Shown: one piece after another, positions 1 through 8,034 of the stretch | Layout of the letters: each line of letters opens with the position of its first letter | Numbering within the stretch: the stretch's first letter is position 1 | DNA from: AC-32 sp963766375 | Lineage (GTDB): Bacteria; Actinomycetota; Thermoleophilia; Gaiellales; Gaiellaceae | DNA length: 64,000 nucleotides | NCBI GenBank assembly: GCA_963766375.1 | Contig: CAVXZG010000006.1 | Location: 1-64,000, forward strand | Direction: 5' to 3' | Notes under the pieces: generated by a model | Told to the model about the DNA's origin: nothing | The model's database searches: none | What the model saw: the letters and a program-made list of their open reading frames with translations, nothing else | Made by a program: the position numbers and the translations under genes

Positions 1-2
1 GC

Positions 3-77
3 CATACCGACAGAAACCGTCACGCCCGCAGATTCGAGGCGGACGACGGTCGTCTGGAGGCATACCCCATCGTCTAG
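3..77 (+). CDS. C-terminal end of an unidentified protein (partial)
   Basis: An open frame enters from the left edge and runs 24 codons to a TAG at 75-77, ending ...RRFEADDGRLEAYPIV. The composition looks like a soluble protein tail, but nothing identifies a family. It could also be chance, since only 24 codons are visible. From here to about 285 I see no other gene, only a repeat at 91-122. Confidence 0.25.
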   Translation, partial: HTDRNRHARRFEADDGRLEAYPIV

Positions 78-90
78 TCCGGAATGCTTC

Positions 91-122
91 GGGGGTCATT
101 TCCTGAACACTGGCTCAGCCCT
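91..122 (+). repeat. Transposon-end-like repeat, copy 1
   Basis: Contains GGGGTCATTTCCTGAACACT followed by GGCTCAG. Its reverse complement matches, with a few mismatches and one gap, the repeats at 944-980 and 1975-2012. It therefore lies in inverted orientation to those two, as the ends of a mobile element would. No transposase lies between them. Confidence 0.5.
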
Positions 123-284
123 AGGTTCTCGCCCCCGCTTCGGTTACCGAAGGAGCGGAACGATCGACGTGCTGACTCGAAGACGCGGCCCTCGGCGGCC
201 GCGGAAAACGCACGGGGCGAACCCAGTACGAACACGTACCCACGGCCACGACGAACCATCAATGCGACGTTGATGTCGTGAACC

Positions 285-870
285 TCGCAGACACCTGTGA
301 AGCCAGCGCCGGTGCGCCTCCGAGGGGCGTGGCGCGATAGCCGCGCGACTTGGTGCAAAAACTGGGGAGCCCCGGTATTCAGCTGGACGCTGCCTGCCAA
401 CGAGGAATCGGCCGCGCTGTACATCGCCGACAGGGGGGCCACGACTGCGGCAGGGATATTCGTCCAGGGGAACGTCGTTCGTGCGCACTCCTTCACCAAC
501 GACGAGACGACCTGGTCACCGATCGCACCGCTGTATGCCGGCCACTACTGGTGGCTCGTCTCCTCGCGCGACCGCAACACCTCCGAGCTCCGCTACAGCG
601 CCCCGAGTGATTTCACCATCGAGCTCTCGTTCGAGCTCGACGAGCTTGCCCGTCCACCGATCCCTGTCGCACCACTGGCTCCGTATCTCGAGCTTCGCTG
701 GAAGAGGGAACATGCGCGCGGTGAGGTTCAAGCTCAGTCTTCTCCGCCACGGCCAAATCATCTGGGCTCGCCGCGGACTGAGGAGGAACCACATCGGCTC
801 GCCTGGCTCGGTGAGCTTCACCTGGCACCGCCCCCACGGCGTCAAGCAAGGCAGTGTTCTTACTGTATAG
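285..870 (+). pseudogene. Fibronectin-type-III-like domain protein, frameshifted remnant
   Basis: Two frames together give one plausible beta-sandwich protein. The first (GTG at 297) reads ...GAPVFSWTLPANEESAALYI... and ...APLYAGHYWWLVSSRDRN..., the spacing of aromatic and proline residues expected of an Fn3-like repeat. Near 690-710 the coding sense moves by one frame and continues ...MRAVRFKLSLLRHGQIIWAR... to a TAG at 868-870. A proper N-terminus is missing: the first frame is closed by a TGA at 279-281. It is either a decayed gene or one with a sequencing indel. Function unknown; such domains are usually extracellular. GC content is lower here than in most of the window. Confidence 0.45.
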
Positions 871-943
871 AGAGGGGATCTCCGCGCCCGGCACGACCGC
901 CGGGGCAGGCGGGTTCTTCCGCGTAAGGGCTCCATAGGCGATC

Positions 944-980
944 CTCGCCTGGGCCAGTGTTCGTGAATGTCCCCTGACAC
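944..980 (-). repeat. Transposon-end-like repeat, copy 2
   Basis: Begins CTCGCCTGGGCCAGTGT, identical over 17 bases to copy 3 at 1975, and matches it at 26 of the first 28 positions. The reverse complement reads GTGTCAGGGGACATTC, resembling an insertion-sequence terminus. It sits between two broken genes. Confidence 0.55.
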
Positions 981-990
981 ACGCGGGGCG

Positions 991-1935
991 CTACGCGGGG
1001 AGATCCTTGAATCGCTCTGTCGCGGCGAGCGCTGCCTCTCGCATTGCGTCGCTGCCGGTGTGGCCGGAGTCAGCGACGACCACGAGGTCAGCCCGTGGCC
1101 ACGCGTGCGTTAGTTCCCACGCGGTTGCAAGCGGAGAGCCGAGATCGAGCCGGCCGTGGATTACGACGCGGGATGTCCAGCCAGCCGATCCGCGTCTCGG
1201 AGAAGCTGCCCTTCTTCGAGCCACGCCCCGTGCAAAAAGTAGTGGGTGCAGATCCGAACGAGGGCGAGTTGGGCCTCAGGCGGCCTGTCGCTGTAGGCGT
1301 TGGGGGTGCCGCTGGGCTCGAGCGAGATCACCGCGCTTCCCACGCGAGCCAAGCTCGCGCGGCGCACTCGCGCACCCGCGGTCGCTCGACGCCATCAGGC
1401 GCGCGTATCCCGCGACCACGTCGTCATCGTCGACACGGCACGAACCGGGCCCACTTCCGCGGAAAGAACCGCGCGACGCCTCGATAGAGCCAGGCGATCT
1501 CCGACCGGCGGGTCATCGTCGCGCCAAGGAGCACGATCGCAGCAACGCGCTGCGGATGCCGTTCAGCGTAGGCCAGGATCAGCGTTGACCCCCACGACCC
1601 GCCGTACAGGAGCCACCGCTCGATTTCGAGATGTTCGCGCAACAACTCCATGTCGCTGACCAAGTGCTGCGTCGTGTTGACGCTCATGTCGGTCGATGGA
1701 TCGCTTGCATGTGGACTGCTGCGCCCGCAGCCGCGCTGGTCGAACTGCACGACGAGGTAGCGCTCGGGGTCGAAGTAGCGCCGACTGCCGGAGCGGCAGC
1801 CGGAGCCGGGCCACCGTGGACTACCAATGCGGCTTTGCCGTGCCGGTTGCCGCTGGCCTCCCAATAGATGAGATTGTCATCACTCACCTCGAGGAGTCCG
1901 TGCGCGAACGGCTCCACGGGCGGATACGGCTCCAC
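991..1935 (-). pseudogene. pip: Prolyl aminopeptidase / alpha-beta hydrolase, multiply frameshifted
   Basis: The pieces of an S33 proline iminopeptidase can be read in order on the minus strand but in changing frames. GTG at 1935 starts MEPYPPVEPFAHGLLEV and reaches the oxyanion motif HGGP near 1810. The next frame carries FDQRGCGRSSPHA and the nucleophile elbow GGSWGS. Later frames carry SAVISLEPSGTPNAYSDRPP, then YFLHGAWLEEGQLLRDADRL, then a C-terminus with DLGSPLATAWELTHAW and the catalytic-His motif DSGHTGSD. At least four frame changes occur. The order is complete and no large piece is missing, so sequencing indels are as likely as gene death. The family releases N-terminal proline from peptides in the cytoplasm. 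Confidence 0.75.
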
Positions 1936-1974
1936 GTCGCGTCAGCGTACGCCAAGCTCGCCGAACGTGAATAA

Positions 1975-2012
1975 CTCGCCTGGGCCAGTGTGCGGGAATG
2001 TCACCCGAACAC
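1975..2012 (-). repeat. Transposon-end-like repeat, copy 3
   Basis: Starts CTCGCCTGGGCCAGTGTGCG and is nearly identical to copy 2 over 28 bases. The reverse complement ends in GGGTGACATTCCCGC, a typical look for an IS terminus. It lies between the broken aminopeptidase and the broken cation transporter, in the same orientation as copy 2 and opposite to copy 1. Confidence 0.55.
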
Positions 2013-2071
2013 GGCCGGCACGACCCCTCGGTAGCTCGCGGTGTGCAGCTGCAGAGACCTACACTTGCCCT

Positions 2072-2727
2072 GTGGCCGAACCTAGGTTTGAGATCGCGGC
2101 ACTTCCGCTTGCCGGGCCGCATCCGACCGAGCGCCAGCGGCTCGAACGTCGCGCCCGGCTGCTTGCGGTCGGCGGTATCGCTTACCACTTCCTTGAGTTC
2201 GCGATCGCGCTTGGCGCCGGTCTCGCCGCCGGCTCGATCGCGCTGATCGGCTTTGGCGCCGACTCGCTGATCGAAGCCTTCGCCGGCTTCGTCGTGCTCT
2301 GGCTCTTCACCGGCGCGCGGGGCGGTCGGCCACTGCCGAACGGCGCGCCCAGCAGCTGATCGCCGCCAGCTTCTTCGTCCTCGCCGCCTACGTCGCGATC
2401 GAATCGGTACGCACCCTCGCCGGCGGCCACCATCCCGAGACAAGCTGGGTCGGCATCGGCCTGGCCGCGTTCACGGCGGTGACCATGCCGCTCTTCGCCC
2501 GTGGAAGCGCCAGGTCGGACACCAGCTCGGCTCGATCCGCGACGGTCAAGGAGGCATCGCAGACCACACTGTGCGCCTATCTGTCGCTCGCGCTGCTCGC
2601 GGGCCTTTTGCTCAATGCGGTCGTGGGCTCTGGTGGGCAGACCCCGCTAGCGGCACTCGTGATCCCGTGTGTCGCAGTGAAGGAAGGCCACGAGAGCTGG
2701 CGCGGCGAGGGATGTGACTGCTGTTGA
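2072..2727 (+). pseudogene. Cation efflux (CDF-type) transporter, one frameshift
   Basis: GTG at 2072 starts VAEPRFEIAALPLAGPHPTE and leads into membrane segments containing AIALGAGLAAGSIALIGFGA and DSLIEAFAGFVVLWLF. Near 2320 the frame changes. The new frame reads ...AERRAQQLIAASFFVLAAYV... and ends KEGHESWRGEGCDCC at a TGA (2725-2727). The AGSIAL.GFG.DS.IE pattern and the cysteine-rich tail are typical of small cation-diffusion-facilitator-like proteins of actinobacteria. Five to six membrane segments are visible. The predicted role is export of divalent metal from the cytoplasm. The single frame break could be a sequencing indel. Confidence 0.7.
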
Positions 2728-2758
2728 CCGCGTAGTCCACGCGCGTTCTGTCAAAGGA

Positions 2759-2800
2759 TCGCGTATCCGGCCCTATTGCACTCACGCGCCAGATACGCGA
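2759..2800. other. Inverted repeat upstream of secreted protein
   Basis: Perfect 9-base arms TCGCGTATC (2759-2767) and GATACGCGA (2792-2800) separated by 24 bases, in the gap between the cation transporter and the secreted protein at 2875. No T-run follows, so it could be an operator or a weak terminator. There is no further evidence. Confidence 0.4.
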
Positions 2801-2874
2801 CAATCGTCACGATCCTTCCCGGCGTGTTCTCTGCGCAGAGCGCCGGGTTCAGGCAGGGGAACAGGGAGGCAGAC

Positions 2875-3372
2875 ATGAAAGTTGCTCGGGCGGCGAGGCC
2901 AGCGTCCTTTGGTTTGTTTGTCGCAGCGGTTCTGGCAGCCGTGCTCTTTGCTTATCCCGCGACTGCCAATGCCGCGTCAGTGGTGGCGACCATCAATGGG
3001 GGGGGCACGGCCATCATGGACCCCTCCTCGTTCGCGCAGGGGACCACCGCGTTCGAAATTCACGCCACGCTCTATGCGGACGGCACGGCCCGGGGGCACG
3101 TCGATTGTCTTGACCAGGTCGGCAGCACCTTTCCGGGGAACATCTTCGGGGAAGTTACGAGCTGGGAAGGGAGCCTCGACGGCAGCATTACCCTGAACGT
3201 CGTCGGTAAGTTCGTCGGCATTCCACGTGGCCATCCTTCGGACGTGTCGTTCAGCGTGACGATTCAGCACTTCGGAGGAGCAGGGGTAGGCCACTGGACC
3301 CTGTCCATTGGTGGCTTCACCTTCTGCGTCGAGACCCTGCGCAGCGGGCAGATTGTCATGCGGCGCTCCTAG
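2875..3372 (+). CDS. Small secreted protein of unknown function
   Basis: 165 residues. ATG 2875 was chosen because GGGAGG lies seven bases upstream and a signal peptide follows directly: two positive charges, then GLFVAAVLAAVLFAYPATANA with a likely cleavage after ANA (about residue 31). The mature part is glycine- and beta-rich (VVATINGGGTAIMDPSSFAQ) and holds only two cysteines, in VDCLDQ and FTFCVE, which may form a disulfide. No domain is recognised; the fold looks like a small beta sandwich. It is monocistronic and is followed by a strong hairpin terminator. A longer in-frame start at 2776 is possible but lacks a ribosome site. Confidence 0.75.
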   Translation: MKVARAARPASFGLFVAAVLAAVLFAYPATANAASVVATINGGGTAIMDPSSFAQGTTAFEIHATLYADGTARGHVDCLDQVGSTFPGNIFGEVTSWEGSLDGSITLNVVGKFVGIPRGHPSDVSFSVTIQHFGGAGVGHWTLSIGGFTFCVETLRSGQIVMRRS

Positions 3373-3384
3373 GAACGTTGCCCT

Positions 3385-3419
3385 GGTGCTGCGGCGTCCA
3401 TGGCCGATGCCGCAGCACC
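3385..3419. terminator. Hairpin terminator between convergent genes
   Basis: Perfect 11-base stem GGTGCTGCGGC (3385-3395) and GCCGCAGCACC (3409-3419) with a 13-base loop, then TTTC. It lies between the plus-strand secreted protein and the minus-strand mqnA, so it may act in both directions. Confidence 0.7.
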
Positions 3420-3480
3420 TTTCGGGCGTGAAGGTGCCCGGCAGTCGCCTGGGCCAGCGTCCTCTCGCCTGCTGCAGCGA

Positions 3481-4245
3481 TCACACGGGGGCTTCGGCCC
3501 GTGCCACGAAGCGGAGCTCCGGGACCTCGTCGAGCTCGCCGACGTCGCGGGCCAGCTCGAGGAACGTGAGCAGCCCGGCTCGCTCGCGCGGGCCGAAGCG
3601 GTAGCGCAGCTTCTCGAAGTAGCGCGCCAGGAAGCCGGCTGGATAGCCGTAGCGCTCACTTGCCTCGTAGGCGAGCTTCTCGGGCTCGGCGCGAGCGGTC
3701 AGCACGGAGTCGACGAGCGCCTGCTCGAGCTCGGGCAGGCCTTCCGGGCTCGGATCCGGGCAGGCCCAGACCGCGAAGACCATCGGCAGCCCGGTGCGCT
3801 CGAGCCAGAGGCGGCCGAGGTCGTGGTGCGGCGTCGGGTCCTCGAACGCGCTCTTGAGCGCTGCGTCGCCGATCAGCAGCTTCGCGTCCGCCTCCTCGCC
3901 GAGCGGGACGTGCTCCGCCTCGGGCAGCAGCACCTTCGTCAGCACGACCGAGGTCGCGCTCTCGGGGGTGACCGCGACCGAGCGCACCTGCTCCAGCGGC
4001 TTGCGCGCGACGAGCTGGATCGAGTCGACGGCGCCCTCGGAGGAGACGCAGAGGCGCGGCAGCAGGCGCAGCCGGCCGGCGTTGCGCGCGTACTCGATCG
4101 AGGAAATCGGAGCGAGGTCGAGCTCGCCGTCCAACAACCGGCGGTTGAGGTCGGTCGGAACGCCCTGAATCTCGTCGACCTCGGCCTCGAGCCGGTAGAA
4201 GACCGGCGCCATGTTCACGTACGAGATTCGACCGAGCCTGATCAC
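3481..4245 (-). CDS. mqnA: Chorismate dehydratase MqnA (futalosine menaquinone pathway)
   Basis: 254 residues. MqnA removes water from chorismate to give 3-enolpyruvoyl-benzoate, the first step of the futalosine route to menaquinone. The N-terminal motif RLGRISYVNMAPVFYRLE, the segment DLAPISSIEYARN and the later RLWLERTGLPMVFAVWAC are characteristic of this periplasmic-binding-protein-like family, whose members are about 250-280 residues. The start is the GTG at 4245, four bases after the stop of the prenyl synthase and preceded by GGGAG; the open frame runs further upstream, but that part reads like antisense. It is the last gene of the menaquinone/cytochrome block. No other mqn gene of the pathway is in the window. 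Confidence 0.9.
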   Translation of the reverse strand: MIRLGRISYVNMAPVFYRLEAEVDEIQGVPTDLNRRLLDGELDLAPISSIEYARNAGRLRLLPRLCVSSEGAVDSIQLVARKPLEQVRSVAVTPESATSVVLTKVLLPEAEHVPLGEEADAKLLIGDAALKSAFEDPTPHHDLGRLWLERTGLPMVFAVWACPDPSPEGLPELEQALVDSVLTARAEPEKLAYEASERYGYPAGFLARYFEKLRYRFGPRERAGLLTFLELARDVGELDEVPELRFVARAEAPV

Positions 4246-4249
4246 GCGG

Positions 4250-5158
4250 TCACGACTCCCGGTCCACGACGGCGTCGGTGAGCGCCTCGAGCTCCGCGCG
4301 GCGCGCGTGCCCATCGAGGCAGGCGCGCGCACGGCTCGCGTACTCGAGCGCGAGCTCCCGTGAGACCTCGAGCGCGCCGGTCTCGGCGACCCTGATCAGC
4401 GCACCGTCGAGCGGGCCGCCGGCCAGCGCGCGCCGCACGCCTGCGTCCTCGCGGGCGGCGAGGATCAGCGGCAGCGTCGGCGTGCCCTCGCGGAGATCGG
4501 TGCCTGCGATCTTGCCGGTCTCGATCGTCTCGCCCGAGCAATCGAGGATGTCGTCCGCGATCTGGAAGGCGATCCCGAGCGCGAGCCCGAACTCGCCGAG
4601 GCCCTCGTCGCCGCCGCTGCCGAGCAGGCAGGCCGCCTCGAAGAGCTTTCCCGTCTTGAGGGCGCAGCGCTCGAGGTAGCTCTCGACGCTCGTCTCGGGG
4701 TCGTTCGTCTGCGCCCGCTGGAGCGCCTCGCCGCGAGCCAGGGCGAGCGTGGCGCCGGCGAGGCAGCGAACGGCCGCGTCGTCGCCGGTTGCCGCGAGCT
4801 CCGCGAAGGCGCGCGCGAAGAGGTAGTCGCCGGCCGCCCGGGCGGCCTCGGGCCCGTGGCTCGCCCAGGCGGCGGTGCGGCCGCGCCGGTAGCGCGCCTG
4901 GTCGATCAGGTCGTCGTGGACGAGCGTCGCCATGTGCACGAGCTCGACCGCGGCCCCGGCCGCGAGAGGCGGCTCGCCCGACGGCGCCGCGAGGAAGACG
5001 AGCAGCGGCCGCAGCCGCTTGCCACCCGCGACCAGCGCCTCGCCGCCGACCGCGGCCACGAGGCCGGGCTGCGCCTGCACCGCAGCGGTCAGCCGCTCCT
5101 CGAGATCCTCCAGATAGGCGTCGAGCCCGGGGCTCTCGCGAATCGTGGCGAGGCTCAT
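4250..5158 (-). CDS. Polyprenyl diphosphate synthase (menaquinone side chain)
   Basis: 302 residues. It is a trans-isoprenyl diphosphate synthase that condenses isopentenyl diphosphate onto an allylic primer. The substrate-binding signature GGKRLRPLL (about residues 45-53), the first aspartate-rich motif in LVHDDLIDQARYRRG and the second in FQIADDILD are all present. Chain length cannot be told from sequence by eye. Placed between menG and mqnA, it most likely makes the heptaprenyl-to-nonaprenyl tail of menaquinone. ATG 5158 overlaps the menG stop by four bases (ATGA). Confidence 0.9.
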   Translation of the reverse strand: MSLATIRESPGLDAYLEDLEERLTAAVQAQPGLVAAVGGEALVAGGKRLRPLLVFLAAPSGEPPLAAGAAVELVHMATLVHDDLIDQARYRRGRTAAWASHGPEAARAAGDYLFARAFAELAATGDDAAVRCLAGATLALARGEALQRAQTNDPETSVESYLERCALKTGKLFEAACLLGSGGDEGLGEFGLALGIAFQIADDILDCSGETIETGKIAGTDLREGTPTLPLILAAREDAGVRRALAGGPLDGALIRVAETGALEVSRELALEYASRARACLDGHARRAELEALTDAVVDRES

Positions 5159-5838
5159 GCGGCTTCCCCCGTGTGCAGGGCGACGATCCCGCCGGCGAAA
5201 AGCCGCCAGCGCACGTTCTCGAACCCGGCCGAGCGGAGCAGCTCCGCCAGCTCCTCCGGGCCCGGGAACCGGCGCACGCTCGCGGGCAGATAGGTGTAGG
5301 CCGAGCCGCCCGGGAGGACGCGCCCGAGCAGCGGCACGAGCCGGTCGAACCAGAGCCGGTAGAAGGGCGCGAGCAGGCCGCGCGGCCGCGTGATCTCGAG
5401 GATCGCCAGCCGCCCGCCGGGACGAAGGACGCGCCGCAGCTCTGCGAGGCCCCGCTCGAGGTCGTCGAGGTTGCGCGCGCCGAAGCCGACCGTCGCCGCG
5501 TCGAAGGATGCGTCGCCGAACGGAAGCTCAAGCGCGTCGCCCTGCACCCACTCGATCTCGCTCGACTTTCTTCGCGCGCGCTCGAGCATCCGGCCGGAGA
5601 AGTCGAGGCCGGTGACCCTGCCGCCGGCCGCCTTCGCGGCGACCGCGAGGTCTCCCGTGCCGCAGCAGGCGTCCAGCACGCGGTCGCCGGGCCGCACCGC
5701 CGCCTCGGCCGTCGCGCGGCGCCAGCGCTGGTCGAGACCGAGCGTCATCGTCCGGTTCATCGCGTCGTAGACCGGAGAGATGCGGTCGAACATCGTCCGC
5801 ACCGCGTCGGGCGCCAGCCTGCCGGTCTCGACACTCAA
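5155..5838 (-). CDS. menG: Demethylmenaquinone methyltransferase (MenG/UbiE)
   Basis: 227 residues, the usual size. It methylates demethylmenaquinol with S-adenosylmethionine in the last step of menaquinone synthesis. Family signatures are FDRISPVYDAMNRTMTLGLD near the N-terminus, the SAM-binding motif RVLDACCGTGDLA, the GLDFSGRML segment and FGARNLDDLERGLAELRRVL. The start codon is TTG (5838), one base beyond the ubiX stop. It forms a translationally coupled run with the prenyl synthase and mqnA. Confidence 0.93.
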   Translation of the reverse strand: MSVETGRLAPDAVRTMFDRISPVYDAMNRTMTLGLDQRWRRATAEAAVRPGDRVLDACCGTGDLAVAAKAAGGRVTGLDFSGRMLERARRKSSEIEWVQGDALELPFGDASFDAATVGFGARNLDDLERGLAELRRVLRPGGRLAILEITRPRGLLAPFYRLWFDRLVPLLGRVLPGGSAYTYLPASVRRFPGPEELAELLRSAGFENVRWRLFAGGIVALHTGEAA

Positions 5839-5839
5839 C

Positions 5840-6431
5840 TCAGTCTTGCCCCCAGCGGCTCACGAGCTCGTGGTCGAGACCAAGCTGGTCGAGGCAGCGT
5901 CCGACGACGAAGTTCACGAGATCGTCCACGGAGCTCGCGCCGTGGTAGAAGCCCGGCGCGAGGAAGAGGACGACCGCGCCCGCCTGCCGCACGCGCAGCA
6001 TGTTCTCGAGGTGGATCAGTCGAGAGCGGCGTCTCGCGCGGGCAGAGCACGAGCTTGCGGCCCTCCTTGAGCGCCACGCTCGCCGCACGCTGGATCAGGT
6101 TCGACATCGCGCCGGAGGCGATCGTGCCGAGCGTGCCCATCGAGCAGGGGCAGATCACGTAGGCGTCGACCTTGGCCGAGCCGCTCGCGTAGGGCGCGTG
6201 CCAGTCGCGCTCGTCGTAGAGCGTGACGGCGTCGCGCACCGGCTCGGTCAGGCGAGCCAGCGTCTCGTCCGGCGAGAGCCGCGCATCGCCGTACAGCTCG
6301 GTCGCCAGCACCTCGATCCCGGCACGCGAGGCGCAGAGCCCGACCTCGCAGCCGGCGCCGGCGAGCGCCTCGAGCAACCGGGCCGCATACGGCGCTCCCG
6401 AGGCTCCAGTGATGCCCAGGAAGACGCGCAT
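5840..6431 (-). pseudogene. ubiX: Flavin prenyltransferase UbiX, single-base frameshift
   Basis: UbiX makes the prenylated FMN cofactor that UbiD needs. ATG 6431 starts MRVFLGITGASGAPYAARLL, the FMN-binding N-terminus of the family. The frame holds through AYVICPCSMGTLGTIASG and LVLCPRETPLS. An extra base at 6020 then moves the frame, and the correct continuation RLIHLENMLRVRQAGA... to ...LVSRWGQD* lies in the next frame, ending at 5840. Removing that one base restores the family's usual LSLIHLENML. Both halves are perfectly conserved, so a sequencing error is likely. It lies in the same run as ubiD, which needs its product. Confidence 0.85.
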
Positions 6432-6442
6432 GGCAGCCACCG

Positions 6443-7237
6443 CTACTGCGGGCCCTTCGAAGCCTCGAGGAAGGTCGCGAGCTTGTGGAGGTTGTCTTCA
6501 CCCAGCGACGGGAAGGGCGGCATCGGCGAGCCGGGGTTCACGCAGCTCGGGCACTTGAGGTGGTCGATCTGGAACTGGATGCCCTTGCCTTTCGCCCCCT
6601 CGGCGCTCAGGTCGGGCGCGCCCAGGTTCGTGCTCCCGGTGCCGAGGTAGGTGTGGCAGTTCGTGCAGCCCGACTCGGCGAACAGGTTCGCCCCGGCGAC
6701 TGCTTCCTTGTTCCCGGCGAAGCCCTGCTTCTTCTCCCAGCTCGGAATCGCCGCCTTGACCTCGCTCGCGATCGCCTCCTGTGCGGTCGCGCCCTTGTAC
6801 GTGAGCACGCCCATCGAGAGCACCGTCAGCGCAGCCGCCACCACCGCGACCGGCCGGCGCGAGAGCCGGCGCTCCAGGCGCGTGTCGAGGAACGGGAGCA
6901 CCAGCAGGATCACCAGCAGGATCGTCGGGATCCCGACCGTCGCGAGGATCACGGTGCTCGGCCACTTGAAGATCCTGAGCAGGTAGAAGAGGAAGTAGAA
7001 GTACCAGTCCGGCCGCGGCACGAACGAGGTCGTCCCGGGGTCGGCCTTCGGCCCGATCAGCGGCCCGAGGATGTCGGTGTAGCGCCAGACGATCGCGAGC
7101 CCGGTGATCACGGACACGACCACGAGGCTCATGACCGTGTCGTGGAACATCGCGAACGGGTAGAAGGGCTTGCCCGTCTTCTTGACGTTCGCCTTGTAGC
7201 GCTGGAAGACGGCGCGGCGCTCGTCGATCGAGCTCAT
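6443..7237 (-). CDS. qcrC: Menaquinol:cytochrome c reductase, subunit-IV/cytochrome c fusion (QcrC, Bacillus type)
   Basis: 264 residues. The N-terminal half matches the C-terminal part of cytochrome b (subunit IV), with KPFYPFAMFHDTVMSLVVVS, the quinol-site-like region FVPRPDWYFYFLFYLLRIFK and three membrane helices. The C-terminal half is a class I cytochrome c with the haem site CTNCH and a candidate methionine ligand in GSPMPPFPSL. Bacillus subtilis QcrC has this same fusion. ATG 7237 overlaps the qcrB stop by four bases. The haem domain should face the outside of the membrane. Two extra cysteines (KCPSCVNPG) in the haem domain are unusual. Confidence 0.9.
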   Translation of the reverse strand: MSSIDERRAVFQRYKANVKKTGKPFYPFAMFHDTVMSLVVVSVITGLAIVWRYTDILGPLIGPKADPGTTSFVPRPDWYFYFLFYLLRIFKWPSTVILATVGIPTILLVILLVLPFLDTRLERRLSRRPVAVVAAALTVLSMGVLTYKGATAQEAIASEVKAAIPSWEKKQGFAGNKEAVAGANLFAESGCTNCHTYLGTGSTNLGAPDLSAEGAKGKGIQFQIDHLKCPSCVNPGSPMPPFPSLGEDNLHKLATFLEASKGPQ

Positions 7238-8034
7238 TCGGAGGGCCTCCTGCGGACGCCCACCGCTCGCGGGCCTGGCTGGGTGAGGCCGGAGCGCGAC
7301 GGCGGGGGCTCCGGGTCGGGCTCGCGGTCGGCGGCATCTTTCGACCACGGCGGCGAGGTGACGCCGAGGCGGACGACGAGGTAGAGGTGCAGGCCGATCA
7401 GCCCCAGCAGCGCGCCGGGGACGAGCAGCATGTGGATCGAGTAGAACCGGGCCAGCGTGTCGGGCCCGATCTCGGCGCCGCCGCGTAACACCGACGCCAG
7501 GTACGGCCCGACGAACGGCGCGGTGCCGTTGATGTTGACCGCCACCACCGTCGCCCAGTACGCGGTCTGGTCGAAGGGCAGCAGGTAGCCGGTGAGGCCT
7601 TCGAACAGGCCGGTCGCCAGGATAAGGACGCCGACGATCCAGTTGAGCTCGCGCGGGTACTTGTAGGCGCCGAACAGGAACACGCGCCCCATGTGCATGA
7701 ACATCAGGATGATGAACACGCTCGCGCCCCAGCGATGCATCCCGCGCACGAGCCAGCCGCCCCAGAGGTCGTGCGTGATGTGCTCGACGGAGGAGTGCGC
7801 CTCGGCCGGGGACGGCTTGTAGTACATCGCCAGGATCACGCCCGTCACGAGCTGGACGAGGAAGGCGGTCAGCGTGGCCGAGCCGAGCGTGTGCCACCAG
7901 CTCGTGTCGCCCGGGACCTTGCGGAACAGGAAGTACTTGAGCCCCCCGATCAGCCCGGAGCGCTCCTCGAGCCAGTCGACTGGATACATGACCGCCTGCC
8001 GGCCCTTGCTCTGCTTTGGCTGCGTCGTCGCCAT
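7234..8034 (-). CDS. qcrB: Menaquinol:cytochrome c reductase cytochrome b subunit (QcrB, b6 type)
   Basis: 266 residues, the length of a split b6-type cytochrome b. Four helices are visible. Paired haem ligands are the histidines in RGMHRWGASVF and FMHMGRVFL, and in YSIHMLLVPG and IGLHLYLVVRLG. GYLLPFDQTAYWATVV is the conserved stretch before helix D. The final 35 residues are proline/arginine-rich and look disordered. It starts at ATG 8034, sharing one base with the end of the Rieske gene, and overlaps qcrC by four bases. It oxidises menaquinol in the membrane. Confidence 0.93.
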   Translation of the reverse strand: MATTQPKQSKGRQAVMYPVDWLEERSGLIGGLKYFLFRKVPGDTSWWHTLGSATLTAFLVQLVTGVILAMYYKPSPAEAHSSVEHITHDLWGGWLVRGMHRWGASVFIILMFMHMGRVFLFGAYKYPRELNWIVGVLILATGLFEGLTGYLLPFDQTAYWATVVAVNINGTAPFVGPYLASVLRGGAEIGPDTLARFYSIHMLLVPGALLGLIGLHLYLVVRLGVTSPPWSKDAADREPDPEPPPSRSGLTQPGPRAVGVRRRPSE

